From: Clostridiaceae bacterium
GTDB taxonomy: Bacteria; Bacillota; Clostridia; Saccharofermentanales; Fastidiosipilaceae
DNA: 33,910 nt
Direction of reading: 5' to 3'
NCBI GenBank assembly: GCA_012800515.1
Contig: JAAZJE010000053.1
Coordinates: 1-33,910 of the forward strand
Shown: positions 22,520-31,400 of the stretch, piece after piece
How the letters are laid out: every line of letters starts with the position of its first letter
Numbering within the stretch: the first letter of the stretch is position 1
The notes under the pieces: model-generated
The model's database searches: none
Seen by the model: only the letters and a program-made list of their open reading frames with translations
What the model was told of the DNA's origin: nothing
Program-made: the position numbers and the translations under genes

Positions 22520-24574
22520 ATGACGAGAGACAAAGAAGATCAGGACATCATTTTAGAGGAAGAACAACGTCAGGAAAATCAGGAGTTGTTGGACGGCGAC
22601 GAACCGTTCGAGGAATCCGAGCAGGATGCGACTCTACTCAATTCACAGGATGCCTTCAGCACGGTAAGCACGGCGCGTTACGACGAGAGAGATATCCAGG
22701 TGCTGGAAGGACTCGAGGCGGTGCGCAAGCGCCCCGGCATGTACATCGGCGACACGACGATGCGCGGTTTGCATCACCTTATATATGAGATCGTGGCGAA
22801 CTCAATAGATGAGGCTCTGGCCGGACGGTGCACAGATGTGTGGGTGACCCTGCGCCCGGATAAAAGCATCGTTGTTGAGGATAACGGTAGCGGGATACCG
22901 GTCGGCATGCACCCGACCGCCGGAATACCGACGGTTGAGGTGGTCCACACGGTGCTGCATGCCGGCGGTAAGTTCGGCGGCGGCGCGTACAGCATCAGCG
23001 GCGGTCTGCACGGCGTCGGTGCCTCTGTAGTCAATGCGCTTTCCAAGGCCATGCGCGTTACGGTAAAGCGGGACGGCAAAATCTATCAGATCAGTTTTGA
23101 GCGCGGCGAGACGACCGAGCCGCTTGAGGTCATCGGTGAAACCGATCCCGCCGATACCGGCACAAAAACGGAGTTTTGGCCCGACCCGGAAATCTTTGAC
23201 GAAGTAGAGTTTGACTTTGACACAATGCTAAAACGCTATCGGGAAATGGCCTTCCTTAACAAGGAGATCATAATTACCCTGATTGACGAGCGCGATCCGG
23301 AGAATATCGTCCGCAAGAAATTACACTATGACGGCGGAATAATATCCTTCGTCGAATATCTCAATCGCAGTCGCCAGGCGCTGTTCTCGCCGCCGATATT
23401 CATTGCCAAACGCACGGACAATGAATACGTTGAAGTAGCAATTCAGTACAATACATCATACGCAGAGAGCATATATTCATATGCAAACAATATAGCTACG
23501 GTAGAGGGAGGAACACATATGACCGGCTTCCGCTCCGCCCTGACCAAAGTGATAAACGACTATGCCCGTAAATATAAATACCTCAAGGACAATGATAAAA
23601 ACTTCGCCGGAGAAGACGTGCGCGAAGGCATAACGGCAATTATCAGTGTAAAGCTCCCCGTCCCGCAGTTTGAAGGCCAGACCAAGAGCAGGCTCGGAAA
23701 CGCAACAATGCGTACCCTGGTTGAAACGACGATGAATGAGCGCTTGGCGTTGTATTTAGAGGAAAACCCCGCCGTCGCGCGCCAGATTATCGATAAATGC
23801 CTGGCAGCGTCGCGAGCCCGTGATGCTGCGCGGAGAGCGCGTGATTTGTCGCGAGCCGCCAGCGCTTTTGAAACGGTTTCTTTGCCCGGCAAACTCGCCG
23901 ACTGTCAGTCAAACGATCCCACGCTCTCCGAACTCTTCATCGTTGAAGGAGACTCGGCAGGTGGCACCGCCAAGAGCGGGCGCGAGCGCAAGTATCAGGC
24001 GATTCTGCCGCTTTGGGGAAAAATGCTCAATGTCGAACGTTCCCGCGTCGACAGAGTATACGCGAATGAAAAGCTCCAGCCGGTAATTATGGCCATCGGA
24101 GCCGGGATCGGCAGTGATTTTGACATTGATCGTGCCCGTTACCACAAGGTCATCATCATGGCCGACGCCGATGTCGACGGATCGCATATCCGCACCCTGC
24201 TACTGACTTTCTTTTTCCGTTATATGCGTCCCCTGGTCGAAGCCGGCTGTGTCTACATCGCCTGCCCGCCCCTTTATAAGGTTCAGGAAGGCAATAAGTT
24301 CTTCTACGCCTATGACGAGGAGGGTGTCGAGCAGATCAAAACGGAACAGGGTTGGTCCAAGCCGCGCCTGCAACGTTATAAGGGCTTGGGAGAAATGGAT
24401 GCCGAGCAGCTCTGGGAGACGACCATGAATCCCGCCACCCGCAAGTTGCTTAAAGTGACCGTAGAGGATATCCAGAGTATCGACGAAACCGTCGCACTCC
24501 TGATGGGGCCCGAAGTTCAGCCCCGCCGCGAATTTATTATCGAGAATGCCCAATACGCCCGTCTCGATCTTTAG
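22520..24574 (+). CDS. gyrB: DNA gyrase subunit B
   Basis: 684 aa; LEGLEAVRKRPGMYIGDT, SGGLHGVGASVVNALS, FIVEGDSAGGTAKSGRERKYQAILPLWGKMLNVE, MADADVDGSHIRTLLLTFFFRYM, QRYKGLGEMDAEQLWETTMNP. Confidence 0.97.
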   Translation: MTRDKEDQDIILEEEQRQENQELLDGDEPFEESEQDATLLNSQDAFSTVSTARYDERDIQVLEGLEAVRKRPGMYIGDTTMRGLHHLIYEIVANSIDEALAGRCTDVWVTLRPDKSIVVEDNGSGIPVGMHPTAGIPTVEVVHTVLHAGGKFGGGAYSISGGLHGVGASVVNALSKAMRVTVKRDGKIYQISFERGETTEPLEVIGETDPADTGTKTEFWPDPEIFDEVEFDFDTMLKRYREMAFLNKEIIITLIDERDPENIVRKKLHYDGGIISFVEYLNRSRQALFSPPIFIAKRTDNEYVEVAIQYNTSYAESIYSYANNIATVEGGTHMTGFRSALTKVINDYARKYKYLKDNDKNFAGEDVREGITAIISVKLPVPQFEGQTKSRLGNATMRTLVETTMNERLALYLEENPAVARQIIDKCLAASRARDAARRARDLSRAASAFETVSLPGKLADCQSNDPTLSELFIVEGDSAGGTAKSGRERKYQAILPLWGKMLNVERSRVDRVYANEKLQPVIMAIGAGIGSDFDIDRARYHKVIIMADADVDGSHIRTLLLTFFFRYMRPLVEAGCVYIACPPLYKVQEGNKFFYAYDEEGVEQIKTEQGWSKPRLQRYKGLGEMDAEQLWETTMNPATRKLLKVTVEDIQSIDETVALLMGPEVQPRREFIIENAQYARLDL

Positions 24575-24697
24575 GCAGAAGACGAATTGGAAACAGAGCC
24601 GGTCGCAAACCTTGTGAGGCATATTTTTGTCATATTTATGCTGTAGAGACCGCATATAATCGTGCTCCCCAAAAACTTATTGCAAAGGCACGGAAAT

Positions 24698-26839
24698 ATG
24701 CGTCGTTATATTTTAAGCGATGACGACGATATCGTCATTAAGGAAAGCCAATTTAAAACAGTCGGTTATGAACTGTTATACTATTATACTTTTTGCTATT
24801 TAGACTTACCAAAGCACTTAACAAATCTTAGCTTCAGCAGACAAGAGATAATCATGGTTATAGTGCTGCTTTTTGCAAGGCTTCATTCAAAGCTGGCACT
24901 GAATACAAAAACAGCAAAAATAAGAGTACTTCTACGTGAGACAGGTCTCGAGGAAATCATCTTAAGCGGGCACAGCGCCCTTCGAGAAAGGGAAGCGCAT
25001 GGTTCTCTCCAAAAGACAGAGGCGCAAGATCTCCTTCGAAAGGCAGAAATACAAAAGTATCTTCATGAAATAGTTACCGAGTTGGAACGAGTAAATGTTG
25101 TAGGCGATGTCAAAGGCTTTTTTGCCCTACAGCATAAACTTGGCAAAAGTATTCCTTCCCTAGTTAGTAACCTACGCAGAAACTACCCCCAAATAGTCAC
25201 TGCTAATATGGCCTTCTTATTGAGCTCTCAAGGCCAAAGAGTCTCCGAAACGCCCTTATTCAAGGCGAGAACTCAATATGTGCGGCTCTTCCCTCGAAAG
25301 GGCTTCGTGTTGCCGTGCCGAATCAGCAACATTCCTATGAAAACATGGCGAATCGAGTGTTACCGAAAGGGAGAATCCCGTTTAAGGAGAAATAAGGTAA
25401 ATCCGGTCGATATAATTTTATTGCGACGTATTCTTCCTCAGCGAGAATATTTTCTCCGCCTGAATTTACGCGAGACGGAAATGCCGCTGATATTTTGCCG
25501 GGATCAAGCCGCCTCAAAAGACATGACAAAGCGAGATTTTACTGCCGGTCTAAAAACAAAATACGGTGAGACACCGGTTTTTGCCCTGTTCTTGTTCTCG
25601 CGGGCATATAATTTCCTGTTTTCTCGCGGTATTGCGGCTTTCCGCAAGACTTTAAATAAAATGACGACTGGTTCACTAAAGAAAACCCGTAGAAAGAAGA
25701 AAACATCCGGAAGAGCTTTACGGCTCCGTATAGAGAACAGCACTTCGGACTCCAAAGAGAAGCACAGAGTAAAGAAAATGGATCGACTCAAATACTTTGT
25801 GATGAGAAAAAACACGACAGCAATAATAAATCGTTTGAGAGCACATCCACTCTTTCTCTATTTCTCGTTACCGCTCCTACGCCGTCTGGAGATATCAGAC
25901 ATATTCAAGAAAAAAGATCCGAAGAGGATCAACAGAAGAAGATTCAAGAATAATGCCCCGGAGAGTGACAGCGAAAGCAAGGCAAAAGGTGCGAGCAGAA
26001 TTATTGTGGCGGCACGCCTGGCGATATTACTGCTGGAAAAGCTATTGGCACTAAAATTCAAGGTCAAGCGTAATCGAATACTGAAACTTTATCTCATGTC
26101 CGCCGATAAGGAGAACTTACTGCGAGAAAACAACGGACTGGAACTGCTGTATGAACATCTGAAGAGCCTCGAAATGAGAGCGGAGAGTATATCGGCAACT
26201 GAGTATGAATCAAATCGTAACAATCTATATGCGATTCAGGGATTAACGGAGCTGCAAAAGATCGTTCAACGCGGCATTTTAATCAGATTATTGGAAACAA
26301 AAGCATTATTGCACGAAAGCAATCTCGATTTTCCCTTTTCCGGGGTTTATATGCGGAAAATCTTGTTGGCCGACATAGATGGCAATTTAACAGAGATCCG
26401 ACAGATTGGAGGACTAAACGGAGAAATACGACGAACCTTTGCCACGCTGGGAATAGAGCTTCCTCCCGGTTATCAGACCGATCGGACACCGAAAAGAAGC
26501 CGAAGAGGAGCAAAAAGACAGTTGTTTGCAACGAGAGAAGGCGCTATTACTGCCCCAAGGAGAAAAAAGCGAGGGAAAAGGCCATTGAGCCTGCCGGAGC
26601 ATAGAGCATCCGGGAAATGCTTTATCTCTCTATATGCCGACAGATGTCCGTTCTACAGCGTTGGGGAGAAAAGATGCGGCAAAGTTTGCGCTCAGCGTAT
26701 TCCAATGAAGGGCATCCCGTTTGTTTCCCGTACTTTAGCGAAGAAATATCCGAACGTGGCGGAAGAAGTGCCGGAGTATGGACTTGCAAGATGTGGGGAA
26801 CAACCCGAAGAGCAGCTCTCACGCTATCTTCCCGACTGA
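24698..26839 (+). CDS. Large basic protein of unknown function (orphan), C-terminal four-Cys motif
   Basis: Uninterrupted ORF of up to 725 aa (GTG 24662) or 713 aa (ATG 24698, MRRYILSDDDDIVIKESQF). Lys/Arg-rich blocks (KKTRRKKKTSGRALRLR; PRRKKRGKRPLS) and C-x8-C-x9-C-x3-C. No family recognised. Confidence 0.85.
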   Translation: MRRYILSDDDDIVIKESQFKTVGYELLYYYTFCYLDLPKHLTNLSFSRQEIIMVIVLLFARLHSKLALNTKTAKIRVLLRETGLEEIILSGHSALREREAHGSLQKTEAQDLLRKAEIQKYLHEIVTELERVNVVGDVKGFFALQHKLGKSIPSLVSNLRRNYPQIVTANMAFLLSSQGQRVSETPLFKARTQYVRLFPRKGFVLPCRISNIPMKTWRIECYRKGESRLRRNKVNPVDIILLRRILPQREYFLRLNLRETEMPLIFCRDQAASKDMTKRDFTAGLKTKYGETPVFALFLFSRAYNFLFSRGIAAFRKTLNKMTTGSLKKTRRKKKTSGRALRLRIENSTSDSKEKHRVKKMDRLKYFVMRKNTTAIINRLRAHPLFLYFSLPLLRRLEISDIFKKKDPKRINRRRFKNNAPESDSESKAKGASRIIVAARLAILLLEKLLALKFKVKRNRILKLYLMSADKENLLRENNGLELLYEHLKSLEMRAESISATEYESNRNNLYAIQGLTELQKIVQRGILIRLLETKALLHESNLDFPFSGVYMRKILLADIDGNLTEIRQIGGLNGEIRRTFATLGIELPPGYQTDRTPKRSRRGAKRQLFATREGAITAPRRKKRGKRPLSLPEHRASGKCFISLYADRCPFYSVGEKRCGKVCAQRIPMKGIPFVSRTLAKKYPNVAEEVPEYGLARCGEQPEEQLSRYLPD

Positions 26840-26929
26840 AAGCAGGCGCCAAATGAATTTTCTTTCTTGATAGAGGCCTCGCGCCATATGTTCCCTTTAT
26901 CGGAGAGGGGAGGAGAAGGTTAGAAGGAA

Positions 26930-26945
26930 TGTTTCACGTGAAACA
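26930..26945. promoter_or_regulatory. parS: parS site 1
   Basis: TGTTTCACGTGAAACA, exact match to the ParB/Spo0J parS consensus (TGTTnCACGTGAAACA). Confidence 0.97.
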
Positions 26946-26966
26946 TTTTTATGCCTCTCTCGGGAA

Positions 26967-26982
26967 TGTTTCACGTGAAACA
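26967..26982. promoter_or_regulatory. parS: parS site 2, within a 32-bp near-perfect palindrome (26959-26990)
   Basis: CTCGGGA a TGTTTCACGTGAAACA c TCCCGAG; 37 bp centre to centre from site 1. Confidence 0.97.
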
Positions 26983-27035
26983 CTCCCGAGAACAGTATGA
27001 AAAACCCCAAAAGGATGCCTGTAAGCGGCAAATAC

Positions 27036-27044
27036 TGTTATAAT
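27036..27044 (+). promoter_or_regulatory. Putative parAB promoter, extended -10 TGtTATAAT
   Basis: TG 27036-37, TATAAT 27039-27044, 26 bp before parA ATG with AGGAG in between. Confidence 0.6.
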
Positions 27045-27070
27045 CAGCGTAATAGGGTAAGGAGTAGCGC

Positions 27071-27856
27071 ATGGCATACATAATAGCGGTAACAAATCAA
27101 AAGGGAGGAGTGGGGAAAACTACCACTACACTCAATCTCGGGGCATACCTTGCCAGAAGAGGGAAAAGAGTACTAATTATTGATTTAGACGCTCAGGGAA
27201 ACGCGACATCGGGCTTAGGCTTTGACAAGACAAAGCAAACACCCAACATATACCACTGCTTGATCGACGGGTTGCCGATCGATTCCGTAATTCGCGATAC
27301 CGGCCGCCGTAATTTATCACTTTGTCCGGGGAATATTGATTTAGCCGGGGGAGAGGTTGAGTTGGTAAGGATACCTAGTCGCGAGTTTCGCCTGCGCGAG
27401 GTTCTGACGGGAATGCAGCAGAAATTCGATTTTGTTCTTATTGACTGCCCGCCCTCCTTGGGGCTCATGACAGTTAACGCTCTGACGGCGGCTCAAGGCG
27501 TCCTGATCCCGATTCAGGGGGAATACTACGCCCTGGAGGGAGTGTCGCAGCTAATGAATACAATTGAGCTGGTCCGTTACCAGCTTAATCAGAATTTGAT
27601 AGTTTTCGGGGTTGTGGTTACGATGTATGACGTGAGGACTCAGCTCTCGGCTCAAGTTGCCGAGGAAGTTAGAAAATATTTTAAGGAGCACGTTTTCAAT
27701 ACAATTATTCCACGTAATGTTAGATTAAGTGAGGCTCCCAGTTTTGGAAAGACTATAGATGAATATGAAAAAAAGTCTAAAGGTGCGTTAGCATATCATG
27801 AACTAGCCAAAGAGGTTATAGAAAGAGAAAAAAAGACACGTTTTTTATATGCATAA
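27071..27856 (+). CDS. parA: Chromosome partitioning ATPase ParA/Soj
   Basis: 261 aa; AVTNQKGGVGKTTTTLNLGAYLA deviant Walker A, VLIIDLDAQGNATSGLG, FVLIDCPPSLGLMTVNAL. Confidence 0.97.
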   Translation: MAYIIAVTNQKGGVGKTTTTLNLGAYLARRGKRVLIIDLDAQGNATSGLGFDKTKQTPNIYHCLIDGLPIDSVIRDTGRRNLSLCPGNIDLAGGEVELVRIPSREFRLREVLTGMQQKFDFVLIDCPPSLGLMTVNALTAAQGVLIPIQGEYYALEGVSQLMNTIELVRYQLNQNLIVFGVVVTMYDVRTQLSAQVAEEVRKYFKEHVFNTIIPRNVRLSEAPSFGKTIDEYEKKSKGALAYHELAKEVIEREKKTRFLYA

Positions 27857-27893
27857 AAGAAGCAAAGAATAAGGAAGAGAGGAGCAGAGAAAG

Positions 27894-28808
27894 ATGAACC
27901 GAGAAGATACGGCGGATAGGACGGAAAAAAGGCGCACGAAAGGGCTCGGCCGCGGTCTGGGTGCTCTGCTGGGCTCGGATATAGCAATAGAACCGAGGCA
28001 AACGCCGGCTAATCAGATCGTTGATTTGCAGATAACGCTAATAGAGCCCAATGAAGATCAGCCGCGCAAGAGCTTTGATGAGGGGAAACTGGCGGAGCTG
28101 GCAGCTTCAATAAAAGAAAACGGTATTATCCAGCCGATTATAGTGACTCGCAAAGACGGCCGCTACATTATTGTTGCAGGAGAGCGGCGTTGGCGGGCAG
28201 CTCAAATGGTCGGCCTGAAGACAATTCCGGCCATTATCCGTGAATTGACCGATAAGGAAGTGGTGCAACAGTCGCTGATTGAAAATATTCAGCGCCAGGA
28301 TCTCAATCCGATCGAAGAAGCTGAGGCCTTTTCGATGCTGATGACGGAACATAATATGACTCAAGAAGAGCTCGCACAGATACTTGGGCGAAGCAGACCG
28401 GCGGTGGCCAACACTCTGCGTCTCCTGCAGCTGGGAGCGAGGACAACGGAGTATGTGATTAGAGAACAAATTTCCGCGGGGCATGCCCGTGCGCTGTTGG
28501 CAATTTCCGATCCGGTTCTCCAGGCATCCATGGCGGAGGAAATTATGCGCCGAGATTGGAGTGTAAGGCAGACCGAAAACCGTATCAGGCAAATGCAGCG
28601 GCAGCAGAAGCAGGAAAAACCGGAGGTCCAGGATGAGGATGAGGCGTATAATCTTGCTCTGCAGACTGTAACGGAGCGCCTTACCGAGCTCTTGGGAACC
28701 AGAGTAAAACTACAGGATCGCAAAAACAAAGGCGACATTGTGATTAGTTACTCTTCTTTAGATGAGCTGAACCGCATTTTGGATCTGATTGTAGGTAGGA
28801 TAAAATAG
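27894..28808 (+). CDS. parB: Chromosome partitioning protein ParB/Spo0J
   Basis: 304 aa; KGLGRGLGALLG, NEDQPRKSFDE, GERRWRAAQMVGLKTIPAIIRELTDKEVVQQSLIENIQRQDLNPIEEAEAF, HTH MTQEELAQILGRSRPAVANTLRLL. Confidence 0.97.
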   Translation: MNREDTADRTEKRRTKGLGRGLGALLGSDIAIEPRQTPANQIVDLQITLIEPNEDQPRKSFDEGKLAELAASIKENGIIQPIIVTRKDGRYIIVAGERRWRAAQMVGLKTIPAIIRELTDKEVVQQSLIENIQRQDLNPIEEAEAFSMLMTEHNMTQEELAQILGRSRPAVANTLRLLQLGARTTEYVIREQISAGHARALLAISDPVLQASMAEEIMRRDWSVRQTENRIRQMQRQQKQEKPEVQDEDEAYNLALQTVTERLTELLGTRVKLQDRKNKGDIVISYSSLDELNRILDLIVGRIK

Positions 28809-28817
28809 GAGGCACGG

Positions 28818-30389
28818 ATGCTGGACTGGAACCGGTTGCTGATTCAGGAGCGGATACGCAAATCGCGCAGCGTAACTCCGGAAGAGCGCAGTGAATTTGA
28901 GCGCGACTACCATCGGATCATTATCAGTGCCTCCTTTCGGCGCCTGCAGGACAAGACCCAGGTCTTTCCTCTGGATCCGAGTGATTTCGTGCGCACCCGC
29001 CTGACCCACTCGCTGGAAGTGTCCTCTCTGGCTAAATCTCTCGGACTGCAAGTCGGGATCCGTCTGCAAAAGGAAGCGGACGACTTGCGGCAAAAATTCG
29101 CCGCTTCACAGAGAGCTTCCGCTGATTCGCCGAAAGATTTTCCCGCCTCCTATACCTTCAGCGTTGCCAAAGGCCTAGAAAGCGACGGCGCGGATCTGTC
29201 GATCCCGAGCGCGGCGCAGCGGCAGCATATCGGTAATATATTGCTGTGCGCCGGCCTGGTACATGATATCGGCAATCCGCCTTTCGGACATTACGGCGAG
29301 ACGACGATTCGGGCCTGGTTTGCCCGCAGTCTCGTCCGGCTACACTTTAAAGGCCGCCCGCTGTCGTATTGGCTGAGCCCGCAGATGCAACAGGACTTTC
29401 TCAAGTTCGAAGGCAATGCGCAGGCCTTGCGATTGTTGAGCAAGTTGCACTTTGTTGTCGACGAGTACGGCATGAATTTGACGATTCCGCTCCTGGCCAC
29501 GATTATTAAGTACCCGTATTCCTCGATAGATCGTTTGTCCGACGGAACGGAGCCGAAAAAGATCGGATATTTCTTCAGCGAGCAGACGACCTTTGCGGAG
29601 CTCGTCCGCCAGTGCGGCTTGCAATCGGATCGATCCGCGGCGAGTGTTGCCGGCACGGCAGATGCGGTCTGCCGTCACCCGCTGTCCTTTCTGCTCGAGG
29701 CGGCGGATGATATTGCTTATGCGACGGCGGATATCGAGGACGGCTATCGCAAGGACAAGTTCTCATTCATGCAACTGGTTGCGGAGGTAGAGTTCTGTCG
29801 CCGGCAGAATGAAACGGTACCGGAAACGGCGGACTTTGTCGTGCGGCTCAGGGACAAACTGAATCAGTTGCTGGACGAGGGTCACGGCAAAGGCATACAC
29901 AAGCCGGAATACTATGCGCTACAGAATTGGCTGATTTATTTGCAGTCTGTTCTGATGCAATATACGGAAACGGCCTTTATCGACAATTATGTCGCGATCA
30001 TGTCGGGCGCTTTTACAACTCCGTTACTAGAAATAAATCCTTACTCTAAGGTGTTGATTCATCTGCTCGGCGATATTGCCCAGAAGTATATATTTTCTTC
30101 CCGCCAGATCGTCCAGATGGAAATCGCCGCCGATAAAATTATCAGCAGTCTGCTGGACAAGTTCATTCCGGCGGCGATCGACTTCGACACGGATGTTGAA
30201 CTGCCGCCGGTACGCAAGCGCCTGATGGCCATCGTTTCCGACAACTACCGCCAGAACTATTTCCGCGAGGCGGCGGGAAAATCGGAAGAGGAGCGGCTCT
30301 ATCACCGTCTGCTTTTAATCACCGACTATATCAGCGGAATGACCGACGGCTTTGCCAAGGGACTTTTCCAACAAATGAGCGGCTTTTAA
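28818..30389 (+). CDS. dgt: Deoxyguanosinetriphosphate triphosphohydrolase (HD domain)
   Basis: 523 aa; FRRLQDKTQVFPLDPSDFVRTRLTHSLEVSSLAKSLG, LVHDIGNPPFGHYGE, LEAADDIAYATADIEDGYRK. Confidence 0.93.
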   Translation: MLDWNRLLIQERIRKSRSVTPEERSEFERDYHRIIISASFRRLQDKTQVFPLDPSDFVRTRLTHSLEVSSLAKSLGLQVGIRLQKEADDLRQKFAASQRASADSPKDFPASYTFSVAKGLESDGADLSIPSAAQRQHIGNILLCAGLVHDIGNPPFGHYGETTIRAWFARSLVRLHFKGRPLSYWLSPQMQQDFLKFEGNAQALRLLSKLHFVVDEYGMNLTIPLLATIIKYPYSSIDRLSDGTEPKKIGYFFSEQTTFAELVRQCGLQSDRSAASVAGTADAVCRHPLSFLLEAADDIAYATADIEDGYRKDKFSFMQLVAEVEFCRRQNETVPETADFVVRLRDKLNQLLDEGHGKGIHKPEYYALQNWLIYLQSVLMQYTETAFIDNYVAIMSGAFTTPLLEINPYSKVLIHLLGDIAQKYIFSSRQIVQMEIAADKIISSLLDKFIPAAIDFDTDVELPPVRKRLMAIVSDNYRQNYFREAAGKSEEERLYHRLLLITDYISGMTDGFAKGLFQQMSGF

Positions 30390-30418
30390 ATAATAGTGGC
30401 TTTTAAATCATGTTCCCT

Positions 30419-31354
30419 TTAGATATAGCCCAGGGATTTCATCAGCCAGATCAGCAGAAACATCGTAACGATGGAGAAGGAGGACGTGTAGACCAGGGTC
30501 TGACCGGGCAACACGGTGTCACCGCCCATCTCCTGCGCTATGCTGTAGGAGCTGACTGCGACCGGACCGGCGAAAACGACCATGGCGGCGACCATTTCCG
30601 GGCCGCGGAAGCCGAGCGCGGCGGTGATCGGCAGGAAGATTGCCGGAACGATCAGGAGACGTGAGGTGACGGCCCAGACCAGCTCGCGCCAGCAGGCGGA
30701 GGCAGCCTTGAATTCAAATTGAGCTCCGAGGGCGAAGAGGGCAAGCGGTGAGGCCATTTGTGCAAGATAGGAAATAGATTTGTCGATGGCATAGGGAAAA
30801 CGAATGCGCAGGAGCCAGGCCGCCAGGCCGAGCAGAGTGGAAACGATGATTGGATTGAAGACAATTCCTTTGAACAGCTTTTTATAGTTGAACTTCTGTT
30901 CGCCGTAGTATTCAAATAGGAAAATAGCGAAAATATTGTACAGCGGCATGGCAACAACGGAAGGCAGCATGACCTGGCCGAGGAGTTGCGGCGAGAGCAG
31001 GCTCTGCGCGAGAGGAATGCCGAAGAGAACGTAATTGCTACGGAAGACCGCCTGGGCGAGGGAGGCGCGGTATTCGCGCCGGACCGTAAAGTGGACAATT
31101 ATTGTGGCAACAATAAAGATAAGAGTCAGACTGACTGCGGTCCAAATCAAGAAATCGGTATTGATCGGAGAATCATAATCCATCTTGTAGATGCCGTAGA
31201 AACAGACTGCCGGTAGAAAGATGCTGTACACAACCCGATTGCTGTCGATGGCGGTCTGTTCGCCGAACCAATTCTTATGACGCGCGACGAAGCCGGTTAG
31301 CATGAGAATCAGCATGGGAAAGATCGTATTGAATGCCAACAATAAGCTATCCAT
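30419..31354 (-). CDS. AEC-family auxin-efflux-carrier-like transporter
   Basis: 311 aa hydrophobic protein; FNTIFPMLILMLTGFVARHKNW, SNYVLFGIPLAQSLL, QEMGGDTVLPGQTLVYTSSFSIVTMFLLIWLMKSLG. Confidence 0.85.
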   Translation of the reverse strand: MDSLLLAFNTIFPMLILMLTGFVARHKNWFGEQTAIDSNRVVYSIFLPAVCFYGIYKMDYDSPINTDFLIWTAVSLTLIFIVATIIVHFTVRREYRASLAQAVFRSNYVLFGIPLAQSLLSPQLLGQVMLPSVVAMPLYNIFAIFLFEYYGEQKFNYKKLFKGIVFNPIIVSTLLGLAAWLLRIRFPYAIDKSISYLAQMASPLALFALGAQFEFKAASACWRELVWAVTSRLLIVPAIFLPITAALGFRGPEMVAAMVVFAGPVAVSSYSIAQEMGGDTVLPGQTLVYTSSFSIVTMFLLIWLMKSLGYI

Positions 31355-31400
31355 AAAAGAGCAAGCTCCCTAAAGAGAACGACCTTTCTAACTATAAGAA

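Noticed and set aside
24655-24660. TATAAT just before the orphan ORF
   Set aside because: Nearest TTGTCA is 22 bp upstream (too far), and there is no TGn extension; promoter not asserted.
30381-30408. Direct repeat GGCTTTTAAAT x2 at the dgt stop codon
   Set aside because: Short local duplication spanning the stop; no hairpin or clear role.
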